NCBI GenBank assembly: GCA_903903925.1
Contig: CAIVAU010000123.1
Span: forward strand, 1-34,015
Direction: 5' to 3'
Length of the DNA stretch: 34,015 nt
DNA from: an uncultured cyanobacterium
GTDB taxonomy: Bacteria; Cyanobacteriota; Cyanobacteriia; Cyanobacteriales; Nostocaceae
A model generated the notes under the pieces. The model saw only the letters and a list, made by a program, of their open reading frames with translations. It was not told the origin of the DNA and searched no databases. Position numbers and translations under genes: made by a program. Position 1 is the stretch's first letter; the number at the start of each line of letters is the position of its first letter. Positions 24,655-32,487 of the stretch are shown here, piece by piece.

Positions 24655-24756
24655 AGCCCTTCGGGCAAGGAGGAATCCACGCTTAAAAACGTAGGATACG
24701 CGCCCTTCGGGTGACGTATCGCTAAAGCCAGTTGCTTCAAGCCGGGGAACCCGTCC
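24655..24756. other. Hairpin-rich block beyond the aspS terminator
   Basis: Within 100 bp there are two CCCTTCGGG mini-hairpins (GCCCTTCGGGC and GCCCTTCGGGT). The second is enclosed by a GATACG...CGTATC stem, and CCGGGGAACCCG follows. The compact stems, GC-rich within an AT-rich spacer, look like a folded RNA or a small dispersed palindromic element. Sequences of the type TTGCTTCAAGCCGGGG recur in filamentous cyanobacterial spacers as far as I recall, but I cannot verify this. No protein frame is credible. Confidence 0.35.
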
Positions 24757-24800
24757 AAAAAAAAACTGCTCCTGAGCCAAGAATGCCAAGACTCAAGAGC
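24757..24800 (-). terminator. Intrinsic terminator of aspS
   Basis: On the leftward transcript GCTCTTGAG (24800-24792) pairs with CTCAGGAGC (24776-24768) in a nine-pair stem with one G-U, followed by AG and nine T residues (24765-24757). It lies about 130 bases after the aspS stop codon. This is the strongest terminator in the window. Confidence 0.75.
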
Positions 24801-24933
24801 GGTAATTTGTTACCAATAAGGGAGTGTGGATAGTAATGTCTTCCTTACCTCTCACACCTCCTACCTACCAAATATATGCTTTCACCTTTGGTGCGTAAAA
24901 GGGCACAGGGGTCTCCACGCCCCTACACACTCC

Positions 24934-26721
24934 CTAAGACTTAGGCTTATAAGTAGATGCAACGTGCAACTCTTTCAACTGGGTTGGATCTACTTCTGAA
25001 GGTGCATCTATCAACAAACATCGTGCTTGTTGCGTCTTCGGAAAAGCAATGACATCCCGAATTGATTCTTCCCCAGCTAGCAACATCACCAACCGATCCA
25101 AACCATAGGCGATTCCACCATGTGGCGGAGTGCCATATTCAAACGCCTCTAAGAGAAAGCCAAATTTATTGTGTGCTTCCTCAGGGGAAAGTCCAATCGC
25201 CTCAAAGACCTGTTCCTGAATTTCCCGCTGATAAATCCGCAGACTACCACCACCAATTTCAAAGCCATTGAACACCAAGTCATATGCTTGTGCTCGTGCA
25301 GTTTTCAAGTCGTTCACATCCTCAGGATGCGGTGCAGTAAACGGGTGGTGCAACGCTTCTAGGCGATGTTCCCCAGCATTCCATTCAAACATCGGGAAAT
25401 CTGTAATCCAAAGCAAATTGATTTTGTCGGGGTCAATTAACCCGAACTCCCTACCAATGACTTGTCGCAACCTATCTAAAGTCTTGTTCACAGTAGCAGC
25501 GTCACCAGCACCAAAAAGCAGCAAATGACCAGGTTGTGCACCTGTACGATGTAAAATTTCCTGTTTTTGTTCTGCTGTGAGGTTATCTTTGATCGCACCG
25601 ATGGTATCAATTTCACCATCCTCCCTGACCCGGATATAAGCTAAACCCTTAGCACCAACTTCGTTGGCTTCTTTAAATAAGTCGCCGCCTGGTTTGATCC
25701 GGACATTAGAAATGGCATCATTCCCGTTGGCAATGGGAAGAATTTTTACAATACCGCCATTGGTAACAGCTTCCCGAAAGACTTTGAAGCCACAGTCTTT
25801 GACGACATCCGAGACATTCACTAGTTCTAAACCATAGCGCGTATCTGGTTTATCGCTGCCATAACGCTCAATTGCCTCAGCATAAGTCAAACGGGGGAAA
25901 GGATAGTGTAACTCAATACCCTTAACCGTCTTGAAAATATGACACACTAACTTCTCATTGAGTGCAATAATTTCTTCTTGGGACAGGAAGCTCATTTCCA
26001 TGTCCAACTGGGTGAATTCTGGTTGTCTGTCAGCGCGTAAGTCTTCATCGCGGAAGCAACGGGCAATCTGATAGTATCGGTCAAAGCCAGACACCATAAG
26101 CAGTTGTTTGAATAGCTGGGGTGATTGCGGTAAGGCAAACCAACCACCAGGGTTGACGCGACTTGGGAGGAGGAAATCCCGCGCACCTTCAGGTGTGGAA
26201 CGGGTAAGTATGGGGGTTTCGATTTCGATGAACCCTTCCAAATCTTCTAAGTAACGACGTATGGCTTTAACGGTTTGATGGCGCAGTTGCAAATTACGCG
26301 CCATCCGATCGCGCCGCAAATCCAAATAGCGATACTTCAGTCGTAAGTCTTCCCGCACTGTTTCAGTATCAGTCATGGAAACTTGGAAAGGGAGCTGTTT
26401 GCGGACGGCGTTAAGCAATTCAATGCGATCGACGTAGATTTCTACTTCGCCTGTAGGGATGCGAGGATTTAAGGATTCTTCCGGACGTTGTGTCACTCTG
26501 CCGGTGATTTCAACAACGTATTCATTTCGCAGAGCGTTTGCCTGTTCGTAGGAATCTGGTGTGCGTTGGGGATCGCTGACGATCTGAACAATTCCAGAGC
26601 GATCGCGTAAATCTAAAAATATCACGCCCCCATGATCGCGGCGACGATCTACCCATCCGTATAAGGTAACAGTTTCTCCAATGTGTTCTTTTCGGAGTTC
26701 GCCGCAATAGAGAGTTCGCAT
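24934..26721 (-). CDS. aspS: Aspartyl-tRNA synthetase
   Basis: This class II synthetase charges tRNA-Asp with aspartate; many bacterial forms lacking AsnRS also charge tRNA-Asn, which cannot be decided here. The 595 residues match the bacterial type. An OB-fold anticodon-binding domain comes first ([23 protein letters not shown]). The catalytic core has [11 protein letters not shown], motif 2 with [21 protein letters not shown], a bacterial GAD insert (about 280-420) and motif 3 [16 protein letters not shown] choose the ATG at 26721 (MRTLYCGEL); an in-frame TTG at 26763 would add 14 residues not expected in the family. No strong Shine-Dalgarno is visible. It has its own terminator at 24757-24800 and appears to be a single-gene unit. 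Confidence 0.97.
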   Translation of the reverse strand: MRTLYCGELRKEHIGETVTLYGWVDRRRDHGGVIFLDLRDRSGIVQIVSDPQRTPDSYEQANALRNEYVVEITGRVTQRPEESLNPRIPTGEVEIYVDRIELLNAVRKQLPFQVSMTDTETVREDLRLKYRYLDLRRDRMARNLQLRHQTVKAIRRYLEDLEGFIEIETPILTRSTPEGARDFLLPSRVNPGGWFALPQSPQLFKQLLMVSGFDRYYQIARCFRDEDLRADRQPEFTQLDMEMSFLSQEEIIALNEKLVCHIFKTVKGIELHYPFPRLTYAEAIERYGSDKPDTRYGLELVNVSDVVKDCGFKVFREAVTNGGIVKILPIANGNDAISNVRIKPGGDLFKEANEVGAKGLAYIRVREDGEIDTIGAIKDNLTAEQKQEILHRTGAQPGHLLLFGAGDAATVNKTLDRLRQVIGREFGLIDPDKINLLWITDFPMFEWNAGEHRLEALHHPFTAPHPEDVNDLKTARAQAYDLVFNGFEIGGGSLRIYQREIQEQVFEAIGLSPEEAHNKFGFLLEAFEYGTPPHGGIAYGLDRLVMLLAGEESIRDVIAFPKTQQARCLLIDAPSEVDPTQLKELHVASTYKPKS

Positions 26722-26847
26722 AGGTATTATTTCTAAGTTAAGTATACTTGCCAGAGGGAGCAACAGTTAAATGTCAAAGCCTTTCCATTATCTAGCATAA
26801 TTAGTAATTCTGGCTCAAAAAATCTTGTGCAAATCCGTCTACAACCT

Positions 26848-26927
26848 GGATTCCTCACTTGTGGGGAGTGTGGGGAGTGTGGGGATAATTCAGTACCTCC
26901 GACACTCCCCACCCTTGTGAGAAATCC
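26848..26927. repeat. Long imperfect inverted repeat with GTGGGGA tandem units
   Basis: The left arm (26848-26871) and right arm (26902-26927) pair as GGATT/AATCC, CTCAC/GTGAG and GTGGGGAGTGT/ACACTCCCCAC with small internal mismatches. The loop repeats the GTGTGGGGA unit. A related sequence, with TGTGGGGAGTGTGGG after a TTTCTCACT stretch, occurs at 29822-29930, so this is a dispersed element near two housekeeping loci. It may act as a hairpin in the aspS upstream region. Confidence 0.55.
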
Positions 26928-26983
26928 GGGCTCAAGCCGGGAAAATCGCCCAGGACGGTGGTCGCTGTCTTAACTCTGCCAGA

Positions 26984-27136
26984 ATGGGAGCTATTAAAGT
27001 TTCTGATGGTAAGACTGGTTTTATATCACCAAACAAACTACGGCTTTCATCTAAGGTCAAACTAAAATCATTTTTAACCTTAGGAAGGCTGAAATCACTA
27101 TATGCGATTCTTCCTCATGTTTATGATTTTTCATAA
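26984..27136 (+). CDS. Weak short ORF (50 codons)
   Basis: ATG at 26984 runs to TAA at 27134-27136. The frame is also open 21 codons upstream of the ATG (from the TGA at 26918). The product starts MGAIKVSDGKTGFISPNKLR and is basic. No ribosome-binding site and no family pattern are visible, so this may be a gene remnant or chance. Confidence 0.18.
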   Translation: MGAIKVSDGKTGFISPNKLRLSSKVKLKSFLTLGRLKSLYAILPHVYDFS

Positions 27137-27156
27137 GTTAATATATCTAAAATTAT

Positions 27157-27214
27157 AGCCTGTCTTTGCAGGCTTCTTCTGTGTTATAGCCACAGACTTT
27201 TAGCCTGTGGCTAT
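27157..27214 (-). terminator. Tandem hairpins after the coiled-coil protein gene
   Basis: ATAGCCACAG (27186-27195) pairs with CTGTGGCTAT (27205-27214), a perfect ten-pair stem. AGCCTG (27157-27162) pairs with CAGGCT (27169-27174). On the leftward transcript the second is followed by ATAATTTTAG. They lie 26-83 bases after the stop codon at 27240 and probably terminate that transcript. Confidence 0.55.
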
Positions 27215-27239
27215 GCATTTATTGCGAAATCAACAAAAA

Positions 27240-27644
27240 TTAAGAACGGGGACGCGGGGCTGTGAAAGTCTCCCAAGCAGCTTTAGCTGACTCCTGAAAG
27301 CGATCGCTCACTTCTGCTACTTCTTTCAAAAGTAAGTTCCAGTTTCTCTCAGCGTCCTCTTGAATATTTGTCCAAGAGCGTTCCAAGCGATCGCGCTCAA
27401 TCAGTTTTTCGCCTTCTATGACTTCCCGCGCCCGACGTACTGCATTTACGTAGGTTTCGATAGTGAGGGTTCCTGCTGATTCTGCCTCAGACTGGGCACG
27501 TCTTTTGATCGCCTCAATCAGTGCTTTGGTTTCATGCTTTACCTCATCTGTTTCGCCAGTCATTTCAGTTTCTACGATTTCATGGGTTTGAGGGCTAACT
27601 TCAACAACAACCAGGTTTTCTTCATTGTTTGCATTATAAGTCAT
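27240..27644 (-). CDS. Hypothetical helical/coiled-coil protein
   Basis: The 134-residue soluble protein has a disordered acidic N-terminus (about 1-35) followed by almost continuous helix rich in Glu, Arg, Lys and Ala (about 36-125). Stretches such as LIEAIKRRAQSEAESAG and RRAREVIEGEKLIERDRL are included. The short tail is TAPRPRS. It has no signal peptide or membrane segment. The helical pattern with AKAAWETF near the end resembles phasin- or granule-associated small proteins only in general style; I do not recognise the family. The ATG at 27644 has a strong AAGGAG nine bases upstream. It is divergent from fluC across 312 bp and has hairpins after its stop codon, so it is probably monocistronic. 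Confidence 0.7.
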   Translation of the reverse strand: MTYNANNEENLVVVEVSPQTHEIVETEMTGETDEVKHETKALIEAIKRRAQSEAESAGTLTIETYVNAVRRAREVIEGEKLIERDRLERSWTNIQEDAERNWNLLLKEVAEVSDRFQESAKAAWETFTAPRPRS

Positions 27645-27956
27645 GGTTATTTCTCCTTTATATAAGATAAAAATTGTTGATAGGTAATAAACTCAAAACC
27701 CCTTTGTAATACTGCACGAAGAATGCACTCTAGTTGCTAGCAACAGCATTACTTAAGCCCTAGCCCAATTATAATCTACCCAAACACAAATTCAGCAGGT
27801 AGAAATTGCACTCCAATCAAGTAGGGTTTTCCCGCTTAACTTCTTGCAATTTTTCCTAAACACATAGTATGAATAGTTTGTGCCTTCTAATACTTTATTT
27901 AACTGTTAACGACTACCATGAGTAGTTATACAATTTAGACGCCCATTAGCTTAATT
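27645..27956. other. Divergent promoter region of the coiled-coil gene and fluC
   Basis: The 312 bp between the two divergent genes must hold both promoters. The palindrome GTTGCTAGCAAC (27733-27744) and a small hairpin (ACTAC/GTAGT, 27911-27925) are the only clear structures. I looked for the conserved folds of the fluoride (crcB-type) riboswitch ahead of fluC and did not see them. Confidence 0.5.
27733..27744. promoter_or_regulatory. 12-bp perfect palindrome, candidate operator
   Basis: GTTGCTAGCAAC lies 89 bases upstream of the leftward coiled-coil gene and 213 bases upstream of fluC. A perfect 12-bp palindrome in a divergent promoter region fits a dimeric repressor site. The regulator is unknown. 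Confidence 0.3.
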
Positions 27957-28355
27957 ATGTTACAAGACCCCAATATACGTAACCCGCTCGCAGTTAGTTT
28001 GGGCGCAGTAGCTGGTGCTTTAAGTCGCTACTACTTGACATTGTGGTTTGCTCAACGCTTCGGTTTCAGTTTTCCCTACGCCACCTTTTTCATCAACTTG
28101 AGCGGCTGTTTCATCATGGGATTTTTCGCCACCATAGCTTTGTACCAAGTGTCAATTATTTCCCTAGAAGTACGTTTGCTGATTGCAACAGGATTTTTAG
28201 GTGCCTATACAACTTTCTCTACCTACGGTTTAGAAACTGTGACGCTGTTACGTAACAACAGGCTATTAATAGCAACTTTTTACTGGGCAGGTAGTGCAAT
28301 CCTGGGAATTATCTGCGTTCAGCTAGGCGCAATCTTAGCCAGATTATGGAGATAA
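27957..28355 (+). CDS. crcB: Fluoride ion channel FluC (CrcB)
   Basis: This small four-helix membrane protein forms dual-topology dimers that let fluoride leave the cell. At 132 residues it is of normal length. The signature elements are GALSRY at 20-25, FFINLSGCF with N47, and the helix-break motif [15 protein letters not shown] at 79-93, whose Phe and Thr/Ser residues line the pore and the central sodium site in known structures. The ATG at 27957 is the only plausible start, with no strong Shine-Dalgarno. No fluoride riboswitch is evident upstream. The following ABC-ATPase gene begins 111 bp downstream. Many bacteria have two crcB genes; only one is here, so a homodimer is assumed. Confidence 0.93.
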   Translation: MLQDPNIRNPLAVSLGAVAGALSRYYLTLWFAQRFGFSFPYATFFINLSGCFIMGFFATIALYQVSIISLEVRLLIATGFLGAYTTFSTYGLETVTLLRNNRLLIATFYWAGSAILGIICVQLGAILARLWR

Positions 28356-28466
28356 AGAATTATTAACACAGTCTGTGCCTTTAGATCTATTAAAAATTTC
28401 CCCTTTAACTGTAAGATAGCGTCAGTGTGTCTATCTATAATAATTGTAAATTTTAGAGAAACTGCC

Positions 28467-29810
28467 GTGGCGGTCAAAACAGCAACAGAAAAATTGATTG
28501 CCCTACAAGGCGTCAGCAAATCCTATCAGCAGCCGAATGGTCAGCAAATCGTCATTCTGGAAGGTATTAACCTGGAGTTGCACTCAGGTGAAATTGTCGC
28601 TTTGCTAGGTCCTTCGGGGTCAGGAAAATCTACTTTAATGCGAATGATTGCTGGGTTAATCCCACCTACCGAAGGTCAAGTCATATACCATGACCAACCA
28701 TTGGTAGGACTCAATCCAGGAGTGGCGATCGTTTTCCAAAGTTTCGCTCTCTATCCGTGGCTAACCGTATTAGAGAATGTGGAACTGGGTCTAAAGGCGA
28801 AAGGAGAACCTCCAGACTCCCGACAAAAAAAAGCGCTGCGGATGATTGATATTATCGGTTTAGACGGGTTTGAAAATGCCTATCCCAAAGAACTCTCTGG
28901 AGGAATGCGCCAGCGAGTAGGATTTGCGAGAGCCTTAGCCGTAGAACCAGAATTGCTGTGTATGGATGAGCCGTTCTCGGCTTTGGATGTCCTGACAGCA
29001 GAAAACTTGCGCTTTGAGTTGTTAGATTTGTGGTTAGATCGCCGCATCCCTACTAAAGCAGTTCTCATCGTCACCCATGGGATTGAAGAAGCAGTGATTT
29101 TGGCGGATCGAATTATCGTCCTTGGCCGCAATCCTGGGAGAATAAGAGCTGACTTTCCCGTTACATTACCCCATTACCGCGATCGCAAACATCCTAGCTT
29201 TCAAGCCTTGGTAGATCAGGTTTATAAAATCATCACAAACCCTGACCTAGAAGAGATTGAGCCACCACCCACTGTCTCTACCCAAGAGTCAAAACCAGAG
29301 CCAAAGTATCAATCTTTACCGCCAGTACGGATTGGCTCGATAGCTGGTCTTGTAGAACTTTTAGAAGATCGTCCCAAAACAGACCTTTACCGTTTAGGGC
29401 AAGAATTGCAATTAGAAGTAGATGACATTCTGCCAATTGTCGAAGCGGCGAAATTAATTAATTTTGTTGAACTGGAAGAAGGTGATATCAGCCTTACCCC
29501 AATTGGACAAGAATTTATTGCAGGTGGAATTGACGAGCGCAAAGAAATTGTGCGCACTCAACTACTAGAGCATATTCGCTTAGTGCAGCAAATTTATCGC
29601 CTCCTACAAGCAAAACGCAATCAACGGATTCCCGAAGAACTGGTTTTAGATATCCTAGAAACTCACGTTAGCCCTGAAGAAGCTCAGAAGCAATTAAAAA
29701 CCGCGATCGATTGGGGTCGCTACACCGAAATTTATAGCTACGATGAGCCATCAGGACAAATCTTTTTAGATCATCAAGCTATTGAAGAAGAGCAGTTAGC
29801 AGCCAGTTAA
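28467..29810 (+). CDS. ABC transporter ATP-binding protein, nitrate/taurine type, with C-terminal AAA-associated domain
   Basis: The NitT/TauT-type ATPase would drive uptake of a small anion or organic sulfonate; the substrate is not predictable. Counting from GTG 28467 (447 residues): Walker A GPSGSGKST at 48-56, Q-loop Q91, signature LSGGMRQR at 143-150, Walker B LLCMDEP at 163-169 and the switch His in VTHGIEEA. After a Pro-rich linker (about 270-295) comes an extra C-terminal region of about 150 residues (GLVELLEDRPKTDLYRLG, LTPIGQEFI), matching the AAA-associated C-terminal domain seen in this subfamily. An upstream GTG at 28425 would add 14 residues; I prefer 28467 since homologues start about ten residues before the ALQGVSKSY strand. 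A strong AAGGAGGG follows its stop codon. Confidence 0.9.
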   Translation: MAVKTATEKLIALQGVSKSYQQPNGQQIVILEGINLELHSGEIVALLGPSGSGKSTLMRMIAGLIPPTEGQVIYHDQPLVGLNPGVAIVFQSFALYPWLTVLENVELGLKAKGEPPDSRQKKALRMIDIIGLDGFENAYPKELSGGMRQRVGFARALAVEPELLCMDEPFSALDVLTAENLRFELLDLWLDRRIPTKAVLIVTHGIEEAVILADRIIVLGRNPGRIRADFPVTLPHYRDRKHPSFQALVDQVYKIITNPDLEEIEPPPTVSTQESKPEPKYQSLPPVRIGSIAGLVELLEDRPKTDLYRLGQELQLEVDDILPIVEAAKLINFVELEEGDISLTPIGQEFIAGGIDERKEIVRTQLLEHIRLVQQIYRLLQAKRNQRIPEELVLDILETHVSPEEAQKQLKTAIDWGRYTEIYSYDEPSGQIFLDHQAIEEEQLAAS

Positions 29811-29821
29811 AAAAGGAGGGA

Positions 29822-29930
29822 GAATTTCTCACTCATTGTGGGGAGTGTGGGAAGTACTGAATTCTCATTCATACGCCCATTCTCCCCACCCTCCCCACCC
29901 TCCCCACCCTCCCCACCCTCCCCACCCTCC
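29822..29930. repeat. Tandem nonamer (CTCCCCACC) and related inverted element between ATPase and permease genes
   Basis: Five exact copies of CTCCCCACC (29882-29926) plus a partial copy end four bases before the permease ATG. The left part has TTTCTCACTCATTGTGGGG and AGTGTGGG, inverted relative to the nonamers and related to the element at 26848-26927. The unit is nine bases, so the array keeps any open frame. The strong AAGGAGGG (29813-29820) lies upstream of the whole repeat. Confidence 0.8.
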
Positions 29931-29934
29931 TCTT

Positions 29935-31674
29935 ATGACCCGCCCCCTTACTCCTGCGAATAAAACTCTGGGACGCTTAAATTGGTCTTGGCAAGATGGA
30001 TTGCTGATTTTAGCTATCATTAGTCTCATTTTTGCAATTGTCAGGACAGCGTCCAATTTCAGTGGTACGTTGAACCCCCATTTAACAATTTCAACAGATA
30101 TCAGTGCTTTACCAGGGTACACAGCTCAAACTCTGTTAAGGATGGGGCTTGCTTACTTTTTATCCCTAGTGTTTACCCTGATCTATGCCTATTCTGCCTA
30201 TCGCTCTCGCACAGCAGCACTAATTCTCATTCCCCTACTGGATATTCTGCAATCTATTCCAGTGTTGTCATTTTTACCAGGAGTGGTACTGGCTCTCATT
30301 GGCTTGTTTCCTGGTCAGCGGATTGGGGTAGAACTCGCCTCTATCGTGCTCATTTTTACCGGGATGACCTGGAATATGACTTTTAGTTTTTATCAGTCTC
30401 TCCGTAGTATTCCCCAAGAATTACTGGAAGCAGCACGGATTTATCGACTCAACCTCTGGCAAAGGTTTTGGACTCTGGAATTACCAGCAGGTGCTATTGG
30501 GTTGGTGTGGAACAGTGTGATGTCGTTTGCAGGTGGCTGGTTTTTCTTAATTGCGATCGAGTCATTTACATTGGGGAAGCAAGATTTTCGCTTACCTGGT
30601 TTAGGCTCTTTTTTAGGATCAGCAGCCAATCGGGAAGACTATAAGGCTCTCTTGTGGGGCTTGGCAGTGCTGATTGGAGTGATTGTCGCAATTGATTTTT
30701 TGGTGTGGCGACCACTGATTGCTTGGGCAGAAAAGTTTAAAGTTGAGATGGTTGAGTCACAGAATGTACCGCAATCTTGGGTATTGGATATTTTGCGGCG
30801 ATCGCCGACTCTACGAATTTTCAGCGCTCGTTTGGTGCTACCGTTTCAAACAGCCCTCGACTACGGATTCATTCGGGCGTTTCCTATGCGCTCTCTACCT
30901 GTTACCACGAAAGGAAACGTTAGCTTACCTGGACTGCTCAATTGGCTATTTCTCTGCGGCTTTGCCGTGATTGTCCTTTGGGGCACATGGGAAGCAGCTC
31001 TACTGATGCGGTTATTGAGCTGGGCTGATTGGCAACAAGTGATTCGAGGAGCGGTGTTTACAGCTTTGCGGGTTATCACTGCCTTATTATTATCTCTACT
31101 ATGGACTGTGCCAGTGGGAGTCGCCATTGGTCGCAATCCCCGTCTGGCTCAGGTGTTGCAACCCTTGGTACAAATCGCTGCTTCGGTGCCAGCAACAGCT
31201 TTATTTCCAGTTCTGTTACTGTGGTTAACCCGGATTTCAGGTGGATTGAATATTGCCTCAGTAGTTTTGATGATGTTGGGAACAATGTGGTACATTTTGT
31301 TTAACGTCATTGCTGGGGCACAATCAATCCCGTCAGACTTATTGGAAGCTGCTTGGGTGTATAAGCTTTCTCGTTGGCAACGGTGGCGAACCCTAATCTT
31401 ACCCGGTATCTTTCCCTACCTCATTACTGGGGTAATTACTGCCGTTGGTGGTGCTTGGAATGCCAGTATTATCAGTGAGTACGTCACGTTTCAAGGACAG
31501 GTGAAAATCACCACTGGACTCGGTTCTACGATCTCTCAAGCCACAGCTAGTGGTAATTTTGGGTTGCTTCTAGCAGCGACAGCAGTCATGTCTTTATTGG
31601 TAGTACTCACGAATCGTCTAGTATGGCATCCCCTTTACCGTTTAGCTCAGGAGAAATATCAAATGTTGATTTAA
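29935..31674 (+). CDS. ABC transporter permease, fused double-domain (NitT/TauT type)
   Basis: The protein carries two binding-protein-dependent permease domains in one chain: about 579 residues from ATG 29935. Each half has five or six helices and an 'EAA' loop that contacts the ATPase: SIPQELLEAARIYRLNLWQR in the first half and SIPSDLLEAAWVYKLSRWQR in the second. One chain could thus replace the usual dimer. No periplasmic binding-protein gene is adjacent. I choose ATG 29935 (MTRPLTPANK). An in-frame TTG at 29836 would add 33 residues including a Pro-His-Pro repeat encoded by the nonamer array. That TTG is 15 bases from AAGGAGGG, whereas ATG 29935 has no ribosome-binding site, so the true start is uncertain. 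Confidence 0.88.
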   Translation: MTRPLTPANKTLGRLNWSWQDGLLILAIISLIFAIVRTASNFSGTLNPHLTISTDISALPGYTAQTLLRMGLAYFLSLVFTLIYAYSAYRSRTAALILIPLLDILQSIPVLSFLPGVVLALIGLFPGQRIGVELASIVLIFTGMTWNMTFSFYQSLRSIPQELLEAARIYRLNLWQRFWTLELPAGAIGLVWNSVMSFAGGWFFLIAIESFTLGKQDFRLPGLGSFLGSAANREDYKALLWGLAVLIGVIVAIDFLVWRPLIAWAEKFKVEMVESQNVPQSWVLDILRRSPTLRIFSARLVLPFQTALDYGFIRAFPMRSLPVTTKGNVSLPGLLNWLFLCGFAVIVLWGTWEAALLMRLLSWADWQQVIRGAVFTALRVITALLLSLLWTVPVGVAIGRNPRLAQVLQPLVQIAASVPATALFPVLLLWLTRISGGLNIASVVLMMLGTMWYILFNVIAGAQSIPSDLLEAAWVYKLSRWQRWRTLILPGIFPYLITGVITAVGGAWNASIISEYVTFQGQVKITTGLGSTISQATASGNFGLLLAATAVMSLLVVLTNRLVWHPLYRLAQEKYQMLI

Positions 31675-31780
31675 ACTTTTGTAAAATTCTCGCACTCAAT
31701 GCTACTCTTACTTACGGGCTTTGAAGCCACTCACAATTTTTTGGCATTCAATCACTTAGAGGTGAGCTAAAAGAATCTTT

Positions 31781-32380
31781 ATGAAGATTATCGTTGTTGG
31801 TGCTACTGGCACAATTGGTCGTGCTGTCGTCGATGAACTTGCTGTGAGGCATGAGATTATCAAAGTCGGCAGAAAGAGTGGGGATGTTAATGTAGATATT
31901 ACCTCTACAGACTCGATCTCAAAAATGTATGAGGCTATCGGTGCTTTTGACGCCTTAGTCTCAACTACCGGCAGTGGCTACTTTGGTGATTTCAGTACTA
32001 TGACTGAGGCAGAATGTTACATTGGCATTCGAGATAAATTGATGGGGCAGGTTAACCTTGTACTCATTGGGAGAAACTATATCAATGACTCTGGATCTTT
32101 TACTCTCACCAGTGGCGTGCTAAGTCAAGACCCAGTTAGAGGCGGTGCTGCTATGAGTATGATCAATGCAGCACTTGACGGGTTTGTCGTTGGGGCTTCT
32201 ATTGAATTGCCAAAGGGTATCCGCATCAACTCGGTCAGCCCTGGCGTGATCCAAGAATCAATGGATCAGTATGCTTCAGTCTTTAGAGGGCATGAACCAG
32301 TCCCAGTCTCAAAAGTTGCGCGAGTATACAGCAAAAGTGTTGAGGGCTTCTTAAATGGTCAGATCTTTCGGGTTTACTAA
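31781..32380 (+). CDS. Short-chain dehydrogenase/reductase, atypical
   Basis: The 199-residue cytoplasmic protein has the NAD(P)-binding turn GATGTIG at 7-13, an early strand with VGRKSGDVNVDIT, and the SDR-like FDALVSTTGSGYFGD (replacing the NNAG segment). FTLTSG includes the catalytic-type serine S111 and INSVSPGVI is the usual late strand. The Y-x-x-x-K pair is missing: at the aligned site the sequence is AMSMINAALDGF, with Met125 and Asn129. Short, Tyr-less SDRs like this are known as a subgroup, but their activity is unclear. R30-K32 after the second strand suggests NADP. The ATG at 31781 is preceded by a distant AGAGG. It stands alone between the ABC permease and the converging coaE. 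Confidence 0.8.
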   Translation: MKIIVVGATGTIGRAVVDELAVRHEIIKVGRKSGDVNVDITSTDSISKMYEAIGAFDALVSTTGSGYFGDFSTMTEAECYIGIRDKLMGQVNLVLIGRNYINDSGSFTLTSGVLSQDPVRGGAAMSMINAALDGFVVGASIELPKGIRINSVSPGVIQESMDQYASVFRGHEPVPVSKVARVYSKSVEGFLNGQIFRVY

Positions 32381-32487
32381 CTGTAATAGGGAGCTCTTAG
32401 CAGGGGGATCAAGACATTTTTATGTTTGGCGGTGAAATTTTTTCATAACTTTTGCTGAAAGTCAACGATGAAGGCTGCTTAAAAAAC

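Larger units (their letters stand above)
22940..24933. other. 2-kb gene-poor spacer upstream of the polysaccharide train
   Basis: The spacer separates two leftward units, so it must hold the promoter of the polysaccharide train. It contains an inverted repeat (23069-23102), TTTTGAC heptamers (23227-23247), a decayed copy of the zinc-ribbon gene's 5' end (about 23280-23401), the palindrome TTGTCCGGACAA at 23873-23884, about 600 bases of very AT-rich sequence (23.9-24.5 kb), a hairpin-rich block (24655-24756) and the aspS terminator (24757-24800). An 87-codon rightward frame at 23596-23859 has no family pattern or ribosome-binding site and I do not accept it as a gene. Confidence 0.6.
26722..27239. 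other. Spacer between aspS and the coiled-coil protein gene
   Basis: The stretch must hold the aspS promoter near 26722-26840. It also contains a large inverted repeat (26848-26927), a weak 50-codon rightward ORF (26984-27136) and tandem hairpins (27157-27214). I see nothing else definite. Confidence 0.6.

Noticed and set aside
25062..25528. Overlapping rightward open frames inside aspS
   Set aside because: They are antisense shadows of a clearly conserved synthetase gene.
27850..27956. Fluoride riboswitch ahead of fluC
   Set aside because: The conserved GC-rich segments and pseudoknot of the crcB motif are not present.
29836..29934. N-terminal Pro-His-Pro extension of the permease as real protein
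   Set aside because: The repeat is the translation of a nonamer DNA array and homologous permeases start near the later ATG; kept only as an open question because of the upstream AAGGAGGG.
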